From: Rhodopirellula sp.
GTDB lineage: Bacteria > Planctomycetota > Planctomycetia > Pirellulales > Thermoguttaceae
Assembly (NCBI GenBank): GCA_012728855.1
Contig: JAAYEH010000029.1
Coordinates: forward strand, 1-64,000
Reading direction: 5' to 3'
DNA: 64,000 nt
A model generated the notes under the pieces. It was not told the origin of the DNA. It worked only from the letters and a program-made list of their open reading frames with translations, and did not search any database. Positions 9,976 through 18,584 of the stretch are shown here, in pieces (the first letter of the stretch is position 1; every line of letters begins with the position of its first letter). The position numbers and the translations under genes are program-made.

Positions 9976-10250
9976 TCACGACGCAACACGGTCAACCGTT
10001 CATTTGGCGGGACGAGGCGGAACGTGCCGGGCTTTGCCAGGTCGTAGTTTGCCCACGAACTGCCAAAGAACCGGCTCTTCCAGTCTACGACCCGATTGCG
10101 AAGGTCATGTTGGTCAATGGCCTTGCTCGCGGTCGGATGCGTTGCAAGGGCCGCCATGTCCGCATAATGGCGGGAGAACCTGTCCGGGGCCGGCCTCTTG
10201 GCTGGTCTGTGGTATTCGGTGTGAAGAATGGTTGCCTTCGCCGAGATTCT
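9890..10250 (-). pseudogene. AbiEii/AbiGii-type nucleotidyltransferase toxin, C-terminal remnant
   Basis: The minus strand encodes about 120 residues that match the C-terminal part of AbiEii toxins: KATILHTEYHRP, RFSRHYADMAALA, VDWKSRFFGSSWANYDLA, KPGTFRLVPPNERL, and the end LAELERRL. The N-terminal nucleotidyltransferase core (GGT-type motif) and the cognate AbiEi antitoxin gene are absent, so this is a dead fragment. Its 3' end abuts the 3' end of the DUF6768 gene in the opposite direction, which marks a deletion or recombination joint near 9890. Confidence 0.72.
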
Positions 10251-10594
10251 TTGCAACTCATGGGTACCTTCTCGGGGTTCCTCGTGATACCCGCATGTTG
10301 GTTCATGTCTTTCTGTGGATTCAAACCGATCGCATGGCGAAGCTCCGCTGGAGAGAGCGTTGCCGGCGACCACTATTCACTATTCAAGCTCCGTCTCCAT
10401 TGTTCCCCTGTCACGAGGAGCCTCGCCGACGCGAGCAAATGGGCTGCGGCCGCTCCGTGTCGCTCGGAATGGCTGGAGCGGTTCTTAACGGACAAAGTAT
10501 GGATGTCTTATTATCTTGGGCGACGACTATTCACTATTCGAGCTACGGCCCCGAAGTTGCCGCAAAGTTGCCTCAGTCGCGGGCGGCCGGACCG
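10251..10594. other. intergenic remnant region
   Basis: No gene is supported. Two near-identical stretches, ACTATTCACTATTC at about 10370 and at about 10525, are followed by AAGCTCCG and GAGCTACG respectively. They suggest a degenerate duplication next to the AbiEii wreck. Confidence 0.4.
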
Positions 10595-12889
10595 TTACTT
10601 GATGGTCGCCCGGAGGCGCCGTGCGTCGGCATGGTCCGGATCGAGTCTCAAGACGGTATCCAACTCCTTCTTGACGGTTCCCGTGTCACCGCTTTGCAGA
10701 GCATGCTGGGCAAGGATGTAGTGCAGGTTCACATCGTTCGGGGCAACGCGGAGTGCGTCTCGGATCAACTGGCTGGCACGCGACAGATCACCATTCTGCT
10801 CGTGCAACAAAGCCAGGCCGAACATGGCCGAGACATACGACGGGTCGATCGCCAGCGCCTTGCGAAACTCCGCTTCGGCGCGCCGCCGCCGGCCCGCATC
10901 GATCAGGACGAATCCAAGATCCGCATGGCGCTGGGCGACATAATCCTCCAGCGCCAGCGCCGTTTCGAATTCACGGACCGTCCCCTCAACGTCCCCCTGG
11001 GCAAAGAGCACCAATCCCAGATTCTTATGGCTGTCGGGCTGACCGGGCGCAAGCGAAATCGCCCGACGATATGCGGCTTCCGCTTCCTCCAATCGCCCCA
11101 GGCTGCGGCATGCATTTCCAAGGTTGTAGTGCGCGGGGACGTGCTTGGGGTCGGCGGCAATCGCCTTCGCGAAACAATTCCGCGCCGCCTCGTGTTGCCC
11201 TGACCGGCTGTAAACGTCGCCCAATCCGCAGAGCGCCCGAACGTCGTTGGGCCGGTCGCGCAGGGCCGCCTCAAAGCAGAGCTTCGCCTCGGCAACCTGG
11301 TCGCGTCGCAGCTTGGCATAGCCGATCATCGTTTGGGTCTCTTCGTCGTTCGGCAGGTGCTCGGCGGCCTTGAGGGCGAGACGGTCGGCTTCCTCAAGCT
11401 TGCCGGCCCAACCCAAGACCTTGGACAGATTGCGGAGCGCCGTTGCGTGGCCACGAGCATCGATCTGCCCCTCCACTCGCTGGGCGACTCGGCGAAACCC
11501 GTCCGAACTCCACGACGGCTGCGGCTGGACGACCTTCATCGCGATCAGTTTGCCCGCCAGTTCACGTGCCAAACGGTGATTCCCTTCGATCGTCGGATGG
11601 ACGTGGTCCAGGAACCAGTCGGCGCCTGCAATGCCGTGTTGCGACTCGCAATCGACGATCGACGGGAAATCAATCACTGGAACGCTCCGCTCCTTGGCAA
11701 CCTCCCGCACAATGTCCTGGATCGCTGCCACGGCCCGCAACGGGCAGACGTCTTCTTCGCTAGCGCGGACGAAAGCGTCGCGTGCCGCTGCCGCATCGCC
11801 GTTTTCGAGCAGCGCGCGACCACGCAGAAAGTGGGCGCCGGCATGGCGAGGGTCGATCTCGATCGCTTGGTCTACCTTGCTGAGGGCGTCGTCCGGCTTT
11901 CCTCCCTGCAAAGCCTCTTCTGCGGCACGAAAATTGGCGAGAAACTCCCGCAATTCGTCGATCGTCGATCCGTCTCGATGCTCGCTCTTGAAGGGAGCAC
12001 AATCGCGCAGGTTGCCGGCGGGAACCACGACGACGACTTTCACGCCGGCGTTCAAAGCCGCGTCGACCATTCGTCCGAGCGTGCGCCGGAAATGGGCAAT
12101 CACCTGCTCGTGCCACCGATCGTCCCGATGATACGCCCCCGGTCCTACGGAACGGTCCAAGATCGCGTCGACGTCCTCCGAGAGGGTCTGCCGATCGGGA
12201 GATTCAGGACCGCCGTGCAGGATCCGTTGCATCAGCGAGAACGTCCGTGACCAGCGAGCCAAGCGGACAGCGCGGCGAACCGGTTCCGGCGTATCAATAA
12301 GCGACGAATACGTTCGGTCTTCGAGGAACTCGTTGTGCCCCGTGTAGATCACGAAGAGATCGGGCCGGTACTCGATCAACTCGCGCACCAGCAGTTCGAT
12401 GCGATAGCTTGCGTAGCTGATGCCGCCGGCATTGATCACTTCCCACTGCCGAGATGGATCCATTTCCGGCAAGAATGCCCGAAGGAATCCGGAGAACGAC
12501 GTTCGGTCGTCGTAGGGACGGCCGTAGGTGGTCGAGCCGCCCAGGCAGAAAATCCGGTAGCCGTTCCACGGCTTGTCGCGCAGGAACGACTGGCGATTGA
12601 ACCAAGGCAGGCGATCCTCCGCGGTTGTCAGAACCGGCTCTGCGGAGGCCGACTCGCTCTCGGAGAAAAGCCGTGACTGGCTGCTGAAACCGACAAAGGG
12701 GTCCGATTGTTGAGAGGCCGGTTCGACCTGGAACATCCACAGCGTCAACTCCAGCAGCGCAAAGAAGCCGAGCGTGGTAAACGCGCCAAACACAAGCTTG
12801 CGGCTCACTGGCTGCCTGGCAGCACGGTCTTTTCGGGCGGCCGTTCTGTCCGCGCGGTTACCAGACGCAACGGGCGGAGGGCTGCTCAT
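10595..12889 (-). CDS. membrane-anchored SGNH/GDSL hydrolase-like protein with TPR repeats
   Basis: 764 residues. The ATG at 12889 is preceded by GAGGAAAC. A basic N-terminus leads into one membrane helix (about 32-53). The SGNH fold follows: block I GGSTTYG (Ser119), the GHNEF block III (about 184-188), and the catalytic Asp/His block DHVHP (428-432). A TPR pair (about 320-380) sits between blocks III and V, that is, inside the hydrolase domain. Six to eight further TPRs fill 450-764. Such proteins act on acyl or acetyl groups of envelope glycans, or serve as scaffolds. The substrate is not shown by the sequence. It lies downstream of two DUF1559 modules on the same strand, but 104 bases separate it from the nearest gene. 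Confidence 0.8.
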   Translation of the reverse strand: MSSPPPVASGNRADRTAARKDRAARQPVSRKLVFGAFTTLGFFALLELTLWMFQVEPASQQSDPFVGFSSQSRLFSESESASAEPVLTTAEDRLPWFNRQSFLRDKPWNGYRIFCLGGSTTYGRPYDDRTSFSGFLRAFLPEMDPSRQWEVINAGGISYASYRIELLVRELIEYRPDLFVIYTGHNEFLEDRTYSSLIDTPEPVRRAVRLARWSRTFSLMQRILHGGPESPDRQTLSEDVDAILDRSVGPGAYHRDDRWHEQVIAHFRRTLGRMVDAALNAGVKVVVVVPAGNLRDCAPFKSEHRDGSTIDELREFLANFRAAEEALQGGKPDDALSKVDQAIEIDPRHAGAHFLRGRALLENGDAAAARDAFVRASEEDVCPLRAVAAIQDIVREVAKERSVPVIDFPSIVDCESQHGIAGADWFLDHVHPTIEGNHRLARELAGKLIAMKVVQPQPSWSSDGFRRVAQRVEGQIDARGHATALRNLSKVLGWAGKLEEADRLALKAAEHLPNDEETQTMIGYAKLRRDQVAEAKLCFEAALRDRPNDVRALCGLGDVYSRSGQHEAARNCFAKAIAADPKHVPAHYNLGNACRSLGRLEEAEAAYRRAISLAPGQPDSHKNLGLVLFAQGDVEGTVREFETALALEDYVAQRHADLGFVLIDAGRRRRAEAEFRKALAIDPSYVSAMFGLALLHEQNGDLSRASQLIRDALRVAPNDVNLHYILAQHALQSGDTGTVKKELDTVLRLDPDHADARRLRATIK

Positions 12890-12993
12890 GGCCTAGTTTC
12901 CTCGACGAAGATCGCCGGGGGCGGCCTATCGGGCCAACCCCGGCGAATTCGACGTGCGATGAATTGCCCCCGAGGGTTGATCCATCCTCGCTC

Positions 12994-13428
12994 TTACATC
13001 CCGACAACGCGGTCGGCGGGAGTCAGTTCGATCGACAGGCTGTCGCCTCCTCCTTCGGGAATTTCGACCGTCTTCCGGAATGGGATCGTGGGACCTGTCT
13101 CGCGGGCATCCTCCGGATTTTCGCCGCCGACCGCCGGCGGTCCCTTGGTCGGATCCAGCAGACTGAACTCAAAAATGTAGGAACCGGCGACCGGCCCCCG
13201 GTCCGCCGGAAAACCGAATTTCCCGTCCGTAACGATGGTAGACACGTTCGGCGCACCCGTGCCTGCCTGCGCAGGCGTCGCGACTAAACCGCCGGAAGGG
13301 TTCTCGATGCCTTGACAGGTGACAGTCCCCGAAACCGGAACACGGTCGAAACCATCTCCACCGCAACCGACAAGGAAACAGCACAACCAGGCAACGGTAC
13401 AGGTAATCAGCAGGAATCGCGATCTCAT
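12994..13428 (-). CDS. small exported lipoprotein (DUF1559-module partner 1)
   Basis: 144 residues. The ATG at 13428 is preceded by GAGAGAAAG and begins a lipoprotein signal peptide with lipobox LVGC (Cys22). The mature part is a single beta-sandwich resembling the carboxypeptidase regulatory-like domains of planctomycete lipoproteins (VPVSGTVTCQGI, then a conserved turn and FPADRGPVAGSYIFEF). It lies 154 bases downstream of a DUF1559 gene on the same strand, as in three other modules of this window. The function is unknown; a surface or periplasmic partner of the DUF1559 product is inferred. Confidence 0.75.
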   Translation of the reverse strand: MRSRFLLITCTVAWLCCFLVGCGGDGFDRVPVSGTVTCQGIENPSGGLVATPAQAGTGAPNVSTIVTDGKFGFPADRGPVAGSYIFEFSLLDPTKGPPAVGGENPEDARETGPTIPFRKTVEIPEGGGDSLSIELTPADRVVGM

Positions 13429-13582
13429 GATCTTTCTCTCCACAAACCAACTCCCTTCGTTCTCTTTTTCGGACGGACCTTTCGGCCCGCTGCCGACTCT
13501 CAATGCGACAGCCGTAAAGGGCACCCGCCCAGGCGCTGATCCTGGGCGAGGCCCGCTCAAGAATCCAGACGGCGGTCAAGAA

Positions 13583-14590
13583 TCACGGCACGGTTACGGG
13601 ATTGCCGTCTCTTCGATGTGCCAACCGCCGATACGTCGTGAGGTCCAGCGTCTCGCTGAGGAAATGCACCGAACCATCGCAGAGCACGAACTGCGCTCCC
13701 CCGGGATGCTTCGAATAGAAACCCGACTTGGCATTAAACAAGTCATTACAGACCGCTGTCGTCTCCCAATTGACGCCGTTACCGGCGACTCCCACCGCGG
13801 CAACATGCGAGCGATTCGAGTGCGAGAGCAGGTTGGTCGCTCCGGAGACGAATATGGTAGCCGAGCAATGCGACTGCATTGTGTTGCAGCGGGAGTGGAG
13901 GGTTTCCCAACATCTCTCGCCCACCATGAGGACGTTGCTCGTCCCGTCGTTGATGTCCCGGAACTTGGTGTCGCTGTCGACGTAAAGCACTCCACTGCAG
14001 TTTCTCTGGTCGTTATCGACATTGATGCTGCTGGCGCCGCTCGCGACCCCCGCGTAGCTGGCCAGGGCTACGTTGTACCGAGTGCCATTCACGTCTGCCG
14101 GGCGGTATTCGCCGTTGGTATTGAGCACCGGTCCGTCATCCGACGGGCAACGAAGCGTGGAGACCGGGATCTGAAGAAGCCGCTGCACGGCGGAATCCAG
14201 CAGTGCCTGGGCGCCAAATCTATTAGTCACGCCCATCGTGTCGTATTGGGGGCTGAGTTCCATGAACGGCGCGACATAGGCGCTCCACGTCCAACTTGCA
14301 TAGTAACGATTCGCGGTGACACCATCGCCGTGGTGAGCGTAAGGACTGCCCGCACGGTTGACCGCCATGCCGAAGTCGTTGGTGAACCCCATCGGCAACG
14401 TATTGAAGGTGTCGTTGTAGTTGTGCATAGCCAGACCAATCTGCTTCAGATTGTTGGCGCACTGCGACCGGCGAGCCGCCTCACGCGCCGCCTGCACGGC
14501 CGGCAGCAGCAGCGCGATCAGGATGCCGATAATGGCAATCACTACCAGCAGCTCCACGAGCGTGAATCCACTTCTCTTCACGTGAGTCAT
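13583..14590 (-). CDS. DUF1559 domain protein with type IV prepilin-like N-terminus (module 1)
   Basis: 335 residues. AGGAG lies 10 bases before the ATG at 14590. The N-terminus [11 protein letters not shown] has the prepilin peptidase site (G before FTLVE), followed by the hydrophobic helix and the family signature [15 protein letters not shown]. The rest is the DUF1559 globular part, ending in the conserved [20 protein letters not shown]. The family is expanded to dozens or hundreds of copies per planctomycete genome and is thought to form pseudopilin-like surface or periplasmic structures; the true role is not known. Its 3' neighbour is a small lipoprotein gene. Confidence 0.9.
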   Translation of the reverse strand: MTHVKRSGFTLVELLVVIAIIGILIALLLPAVQAAREAARRSQCANNLKQIGLAMHNYNDTFNTLPMGFTNDFGMAVNRAGSPYAHHGDGVTANRYYASWTWSAYVAPFMELSPQYDTMGVTNRFGAQALLDSAVQRLLQIPVSTLRCPSDDGPVLNTNGEYRPADVNGTRYNVALASYAGVASGASSINVDNDQRNCSGVLYVDSDTKFRDINDGTSNVLMVGERCWETLHSRCNTMQSHCSATIFVSGATNLLSHSNRSHVAAVGVAGNGVNWETTAVCNDLFNAKSGFYSKHPGGAQFVLCDGSVHFLSETLDLTTYRRLAHRRDGNPVTVP

Positions 14591-14851
14591 GACGTGGTAC
14601 TCCTACGATGGTGAAAAAAAAGAACGGCATTGGGCAAGATTGGAGGAATAGATGTTGCTCTACTAGCTTACTCAGAACCCCCTCGTTAGGCGGCGTAATA
14701 CGCGCCCCATTGTATTCGGCAGTCTAATCCCATACTCATCGTCATGCAAGAGAGGCGCAGTAGCTTTTTCGTGAAATCAGGGCGGGCGATTTGCCAGGCC
14801 ACACCCTGGGGAAGGCGTAATCGGTCAGTGAGTCGCCACGGAACAGGTTGG

Positions 14852-15295
14852 TCACTCCTTAGTCATGTTGATATCCAACGTATTCTCTCCCTCGTTGATA
14901 TCAACCACCAGACCGCTTTTCTGTGGATCGCGGTATTTCTCAGGAATGTTGTCATAGACCTTATCGCTGGATACGGGAACCTCATCCTGCGGTGGCGGTT
15001 CGGGCGGCGGGAAGACGCTCACCGCATACTTCCCCGTCTTGAGCGGATCAGAAATGGCGTACGTCCCGTCCGCGAGAATATCTCCCGAAGCCCCGCTTCC
15101 CAAATCGCTGGAATAGACAGAGACCACGCCTTCCTTAACCGGTTCTCCTTCATAGGTGACCCGGCCACGGACCTCACCAACCGGGCCGTCCGAAGAGCCC
15201 CCGCATCCTACAGCAGCCCATGGCACAAACCATGCGAGAACGATCGCGCATCGCAGCAACAAATCCCAACTCCGCCACTTACCTGCCGTGATCAT
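14852..15295 (-). CDS. small exported lipoprotein (DUF1559-module partner 2)
   Basis: 147 residues from the ATG at 15295; an in-frame TTG 30 bases upstream is less likely. The signal peptide ends in AVGC. The mature protein starts with a regulatory-like beta-sandwich (GRVTYEGEPVKEGVVSVYS), goes through a proline-rich loop (FPPPEPPPQ), and ends with DNIPEKYRDPQKSGLVVDIN, a motif that recurs in partners 3 and 4 (NIPDKYR, SIPPKYW). The shared IPxKYxxxxxSGL signature links these proteins as one family despite low overall identity. It follows a DUF1559 gene by 68 bases. Confidence 0.8.
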   Translation of the reverse strand: MITAGKWRSWDLLLRCAIVLAWFVPWAAVGCGGSSDGPVGEVRGRVTYEGEPVKEGVVSVYSSDLGSGASGDILADGTYAISDPLKTGKYAVSVFPPPEPPPQDEVPVSSDKVYDNIPEKYRDPQKSGLVVDINEGENTLDINMTKE

Positions 15296-15363
15296 TGAAT
15301 TCACCCGTCCAATCGAGTTGCACAAACTAGAAGAAAGACAGCCAACACGCTCCCAACGGCAGG

Positions 15364-16353
15364 TTAGAATTCGCCGATGGTCTGGGCATCACCCCGGGCG
15401 CAAAGCTTGCAGAGCGTAGCGAATTCGAGGGTCTGGGATAGAAACCGCACGGAGCCGTCGCCCAGCAACACGTGAATGCCTCCCGGGTGGAAGGAATTAA
15501 GAATCGTATTGCCGGAATAGGCGGAGTTGGATCTCGGCACCGTCAACCCCCCCGTTTGAGCCGTCTTCAAATTGATGGCAAAGGCAACGGTGGTGACCCC
15601 GGCCATGTGGTGTGCTCCCGTACGCGTGACCACGTTTCCCGAACTGCTCCAACCGCGCCACCCGCCGTGATAATTGGTGCGATAATCGAGCCAATCGTTA
15701 CCAACGAAGCCGACGCTCCCGGACTGCTCCGCGACGATGATCGTGTTGGAGGAGCCGTCGCCAATGTCACGAAACTGGAAGTTCATGTTGGCGACGAGCA
15801 AGCCCGTATTGCAATAGACGCCGTAATCCGCTCCCGTCGAGCAGGCATTGTTTCGATTGATAGGATCAGGAAACGCGCCGCTGATCCCGACGTAGTCGTG
15901 GCACTGCAGTCGATCATAATTACACATGCTGCCCGACGGGTTGTTCGTTAGCAGCGAACTGGACGGGCACTTGAAGACCGGGATCCACAGATCGATAAGA
16001 ATCCTATTCGTGTTGGTATACTGCTGTCCGTACGTACTCGATGAGTTGCAACCGGAGTGCCAGGCTCCCGAGATGTTGAGCTGATCATAGAGTGAACCTT
16101 GCTCAAGATAAGGCAACAGGCCGTAGCGCCAATTCGGCCGACTCGAAGGCATCGCCCCGATGGGAAAAGTCTTGTTGGTATCATGGTAATTGTGCAGCGC
16201 CAAACCGATCTGCTTCAGGTTGTTGCTGCACTGCGACCGCCGAGCCGCTTCGCGCGCGGCTTGCACCGCCGGCAACAGCAAGGCGATCAAGATGCCAATG
16301 ATGGCAATCACTACGAGCAATTCGACCAGGGTGAAACCTCGATGGCGGGTCAT
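15364..16353 (-). CDS. DUF1559 domain protein with type IV prepilin-like N-terminus (module 2)
   Basis: 329 residues. The start at 16353 is chosen because AGAGGTG precedes it and the N-terminus [14 protein letters not shown] then has the usual short prepilin leader. The [15 protein letters not shown] signature and the C-terminal [20 protein letters not shown] are both present. A Cys-rich stretch in the middle ([24 protein letters not shown]) suggests disulfides outside the cytoplasm. Most likely co-transcribed with the lipoprotein gene that follows. Confidence 0.9.
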   Translation of the reverse strand: MTRHRGFTLVELLVVIAIIGILIALLLPAVQAAREAARRSQCSNNLKQIGLALHNYHDTNKTFPIGAMPSSRPNWRYGLLPYLEQGSLYDQLNISGAWHSGCNSSSTYGQQYTNTNRILIDLWIPVFKCPSSSLLTNNPSGSMCNYDRLQCHDYVGISGAFPDPINRNNACSTGADYGVYCNTGLLVANMNFQFRDIGDGSSNTIIVAEQSGSVGFVGNDWLDYRTNYHGGWRGWSSSGNVVTRTGAHHMAGVTTVAFAINLKTAQTGGLTVPRSNSAYSGNTILNSFHPGGIHVLLGDGSVRFLSQTLEFATLCKLCARGDAQTIGEF

Positions 16354-16877
16354 AAGAGCACCTCTGCGGCAAGCATGGATTGAAGGAATAGACACCAAAG
16401 CCGACTGAATCGCCGACGGCCCTAGTATACTCCCCGTGATTCAGCTTGGCAACAATTCGAAACCCCACCCCGGATAGCATTCGCCCCCTCCGCAGCTCCT
16501 ATTGAGATCACCTTGCCTAAGATGACCTAGTGCGGCGCGCCGGATTCTGTAGGCGGGATTATCCTGTAATGACTGTCCGCTTCGAGTGAAGTACATGCCG
16601 GAAGGGCAGACGGGTGTGGGGGCGGTGAATCGAGACGCAAGAGAACACGGGGCGGCAGTGGCGGCCGTCCGTGTCAGATTGGGTCGGTGCGTCCGGCGGC
16701 GCACTCTGAGTAACCACAACGCTGGTGCAGCGGCTCGTATTTCTTGACCCCGCGTTACCCCACCCCGACCTCGCCCTTGCCCCGCCCTTTACCCCACCTG
16801 CGCAGCTTAAACTGAGACCCCGCCCCCCCTTACGCGAGTCGCGCAAATTCGTAAAGAAAGGAGCGAGGCCCTCTGGG
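16354..16877. other. gene-poor intergenic stretch
   Basis: No supported gene, RNA or clear repeat was found here. It carries the upstream region of the minus-strand DUF1559 gene and leads into mobile-element remnants. Confidence 0.4.
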
Positions 16878-16889
16878 ATTTGGACCTCG

Positions 16890-17150
16890 CTCCCCACGCT
16901 CCGCCGCAAGGTCCGCCAGTTCAAGAAGCTGCGGATCGCCGGCCTGAAGCGGAAACCCCGCACCGACCGCGGCGGCATCCGCAAACACCGCCGGGCCATG
17001 CTCGAGCGGGCCATCCAGCTCAAACGCCAACAGCCGCGTCGCAGTCCCCTCGCCATCAACAAAATCCTGGTCCACGAGTTTGGCCGCACCATTCCCAAGG
17101 CGACTCTGAACCGCCAACTCCGCCAGGCCGGCGTAACGCGGAAGAAGCTG
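16890..17150 (+). pseudogene. Mu-type (DDE) transposase, N-terminal helix-turn-helix remnant
   Basis: An open stretch encodes about 85 residues resembling the DNA-binding N-terminal part of Mu/rve-type transposases of multi-gene planctomycete insertion elements: TLRRKVRQFKKLRIAGLKRK, TDRGGIRKHRRAMLERAIQL, and FGRTIPKATLNRQLRQAGV. The catalytic DDE domain is missing. After RKKL the frame passes directly into ATPase-like sequence, so an internal deletion joined two neighbouring element genes. Confidence 0.6.
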
Positions 17151-17512
17151 GCCGATCCGCAGCCGGTGATCCGTTACCTGGACATCCAGATGCACCAAGC
17201 GGGAGGCATGGAGGATGTGTAACCGTTCACGGGGCGGGAAGGAAGGGGACAGGTCCATGTTTTCGGCCAACGTCTCTTGCGCCAAAACGCATCAACTGGC
17301 CGAAAAATGGACCAGTCCCCGGCCGCCCCGTGAACGGTTACGAGGATGTGTTCGACGCCGAGGTCAAGGGTCTGATCCACGACTTCACGGGCGGGATCCC
17401 TCGTCAGATCAACAATCTGGCGACGGCTTGCCTGCTGGGGGCCGCGGCTTCGGGCGTGTTGCGGATCGATACGGCGTTGTTTCACAGCGGACCGTGTCGG
17501 ACTTCCAGTTGA
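17151..17512 (+). pseudogene. ExeA/TniB-type AAA ATPase, C-terminal remnant interrupted by a palindromic element
   Basis: Two pieces of one ATPase tail: PVIRYLDIQMHQAGGMEDV before 17220, and EDVFDAEVKGLIHDFTGGIP followed by RQINNLATACLLGAAASG from 17342. Together they match the end of ExeA-like ATPases encoded next to Mu-type transposases. Walker motifs are missing. The two halves are split by an inverted-repeat element at 17219-17341; without it the frame reads MEDVFDAEVKG without a break. Confidence 0.65.
17219..17341. mobile_element. 123-bp palindromic MITE-like element with target-site duplication
   Basis: The ends are perfect 19-base inverted repeats: GTAACCGTTCACGGGGCGG at 17219-17237 and its complement at 17323-17341. 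The inside carries a weaker pair with GGGGACAGGTCCAT and ATGGACCAGTCCCC. GAGGATGT (10 matching bases if the following GT is counted) occurs directly on both sides, at 17211 and 17342. Taking out one copy of the repeat plus the element (131 bases) restores an open ATPase frame. It encodes no protein, so movement would need a transposase from elsewhere. Confidence 0.8.
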
Positions 17513-17528
17513 CGTAAGGAGCGTTGCG

Positions 17529-17663
17529 ATGACCAAGCGTTACCGGGTGGAACTACTCTGGCGGTTGCGGAACGAGATCCGGATGGACTGGCTGATCCGA
17601 TACCTTCGTTGGCCCCACAAGCGTCGGAATGGTCAGTTCGTGTTTGTCTGTCCTCCAACGTAA
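17529..17663 (+). pseudogene. CHC2-type zinc-finger protein, N-terminal remnant
   Basis: An open frame of 44 residues starting at ATG 17529 (RVELLWRLRNEIRMDWLIRY, then LRWPHKRRNGQFVFVCPP). It resembles the start of short CHC2 zinc-finger (primase-like) proteins often encoded behind the transposase and ATPase genes of planctomycete elements. It stops right after the first Cys-Pro, where the family continues with CxxC and the second zinc ligand pair, so it is a truncated relic of the same mobile element. Confidence 0.5.
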
Positions 17664-18207
17664 ACCCACCGCCACCGCCTGCTTACGCCCCGGAGTCTCG
17701 CCCTGCCAAAGTCCGGGAAAAGCCGGCTTGGCGAAAAACTCTCCCTTCCCCCTTCTCTTTCTCCCCTTGGCACAAAAAAACCTGCTTGACAAGTCGCGCC
17801 GCATCGCTCATCACGACACGCAATACGGAACAAATGCATACATGCCGCCGCCGGGCTCGCCCGGTGGAAGCCATGATTGCTGGGCCAGCGCCAGGCCCGC
17901 CCCCACGATAATTCCACGAATTGTGAAACCTGATTTAGCAAACGCAAGACGTCTCTTTCCGTTGCCTCCGTTACCTCCTGTTCAGCCTTTCTGTCTTAAC
18001 CGCGATTCCGTGAGTGCCCCAAGAACGTTGGAGGAGCCGTGATTTCCCTTCTGCCGACGGCAGCGCAAGCGATTTCTGCAACGCCCCGCTATCGAGCGAT
18101 GTGGAACTTCCGTCAACGGCCAACCCGGCAAGTGCCACTCCGGAAGCGAGTTGCGGCTAGTGCCCGCCCCCGAAATAATGCAACGGCCCCGCGGGGCGTC
18201 GCAAAAA
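17664..18207. other. gene-poor intergenic stretch after mobile-element remnants
   Basis: No supported gene. Several short overlapping open frames occur on both strands, but none has a ribosome binding site or a recognisable domain. TTGACA occurs near 17785 without a good partner box. Confidence 0.4.
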
Positions 18208-18309
18208 GGGCATGGTTCAAAAACGGGGACAGGCACTTCGCCGAACCCTGTTTTTTCACCGGCAGAAGCTATTTGGCTCGGAGCCAGTCCCCGTTTTTGA
18301 ACCATGCCC
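18208..18309. repeat. REP-like long palindrome, GGGGACAGGC family
   Basis: Inverted arms of 27 bases at 18208-18234 and 18283-18309 differ at one position. The outer part contains GGGCATGGTTCAAAAACG; the inner part contains GGGGACAGGC on the left and GCCAGTCCCC on the right, enclosing about 48 bases. The same inner core recurs at 33757 and, in altered form, inside the 17219 element. Palindromes with this core resemble REP sequences mobilised in trans by REP-associated tyrosine transposases; no such gene is in the window. Confidence 0.7.
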
Positions 18310-18584
18310 AAAAAAGCGATACGGCACCACGCCGCTCCTCCTCTGCGTCTTTCGCGTCTCTGCGGTGCTCTCTTCCTCCGACCGCACAACCCGGTTTCAC
18401 TCATCTCACCCAACGCGCCCGCCGTTTGTCGTCCCCTATCGCGCAATCCGCCGAGACAAACCCCTTACCGGTTTTCGACGACCGGAAGTCCCGAAACCAT
18501 AGACGTCCCCCCTAGCCACCGGTTAAGCTGAACGCCGGGTTCGAGGCACGAAACGACAACTCCGATACGGCCAAGAGGTTCACT
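18310..18584. other. upstream region of the GH28 gene
   Basis: No gene is seen. It should contain the promoter of the carbohydrate locus; no consensus is obvious. Confidence 0.3.

Noticed and set aside
10004..11203. Plus-strand open frame of 399 residues
   Set aside because: It covers the antisense of the AbiEii relic and the TPR gene, with no family features.
15296..15325. TTG start for lipoprotein partner 2
   Set aside because: The ATG at 15295 gives a normal lipoprotein signal and is the commoner codon.
16725..16889. 5' part of the open frame leading into the transposase relic
   Set aside because: Proline-rich sequence without similarity to transposases; open by chance.
17770..17815. 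TTGACA near 17785 as promoter
   Set aside because: No acceptable -10 box at 15-19 bases and no gene directly downstream.
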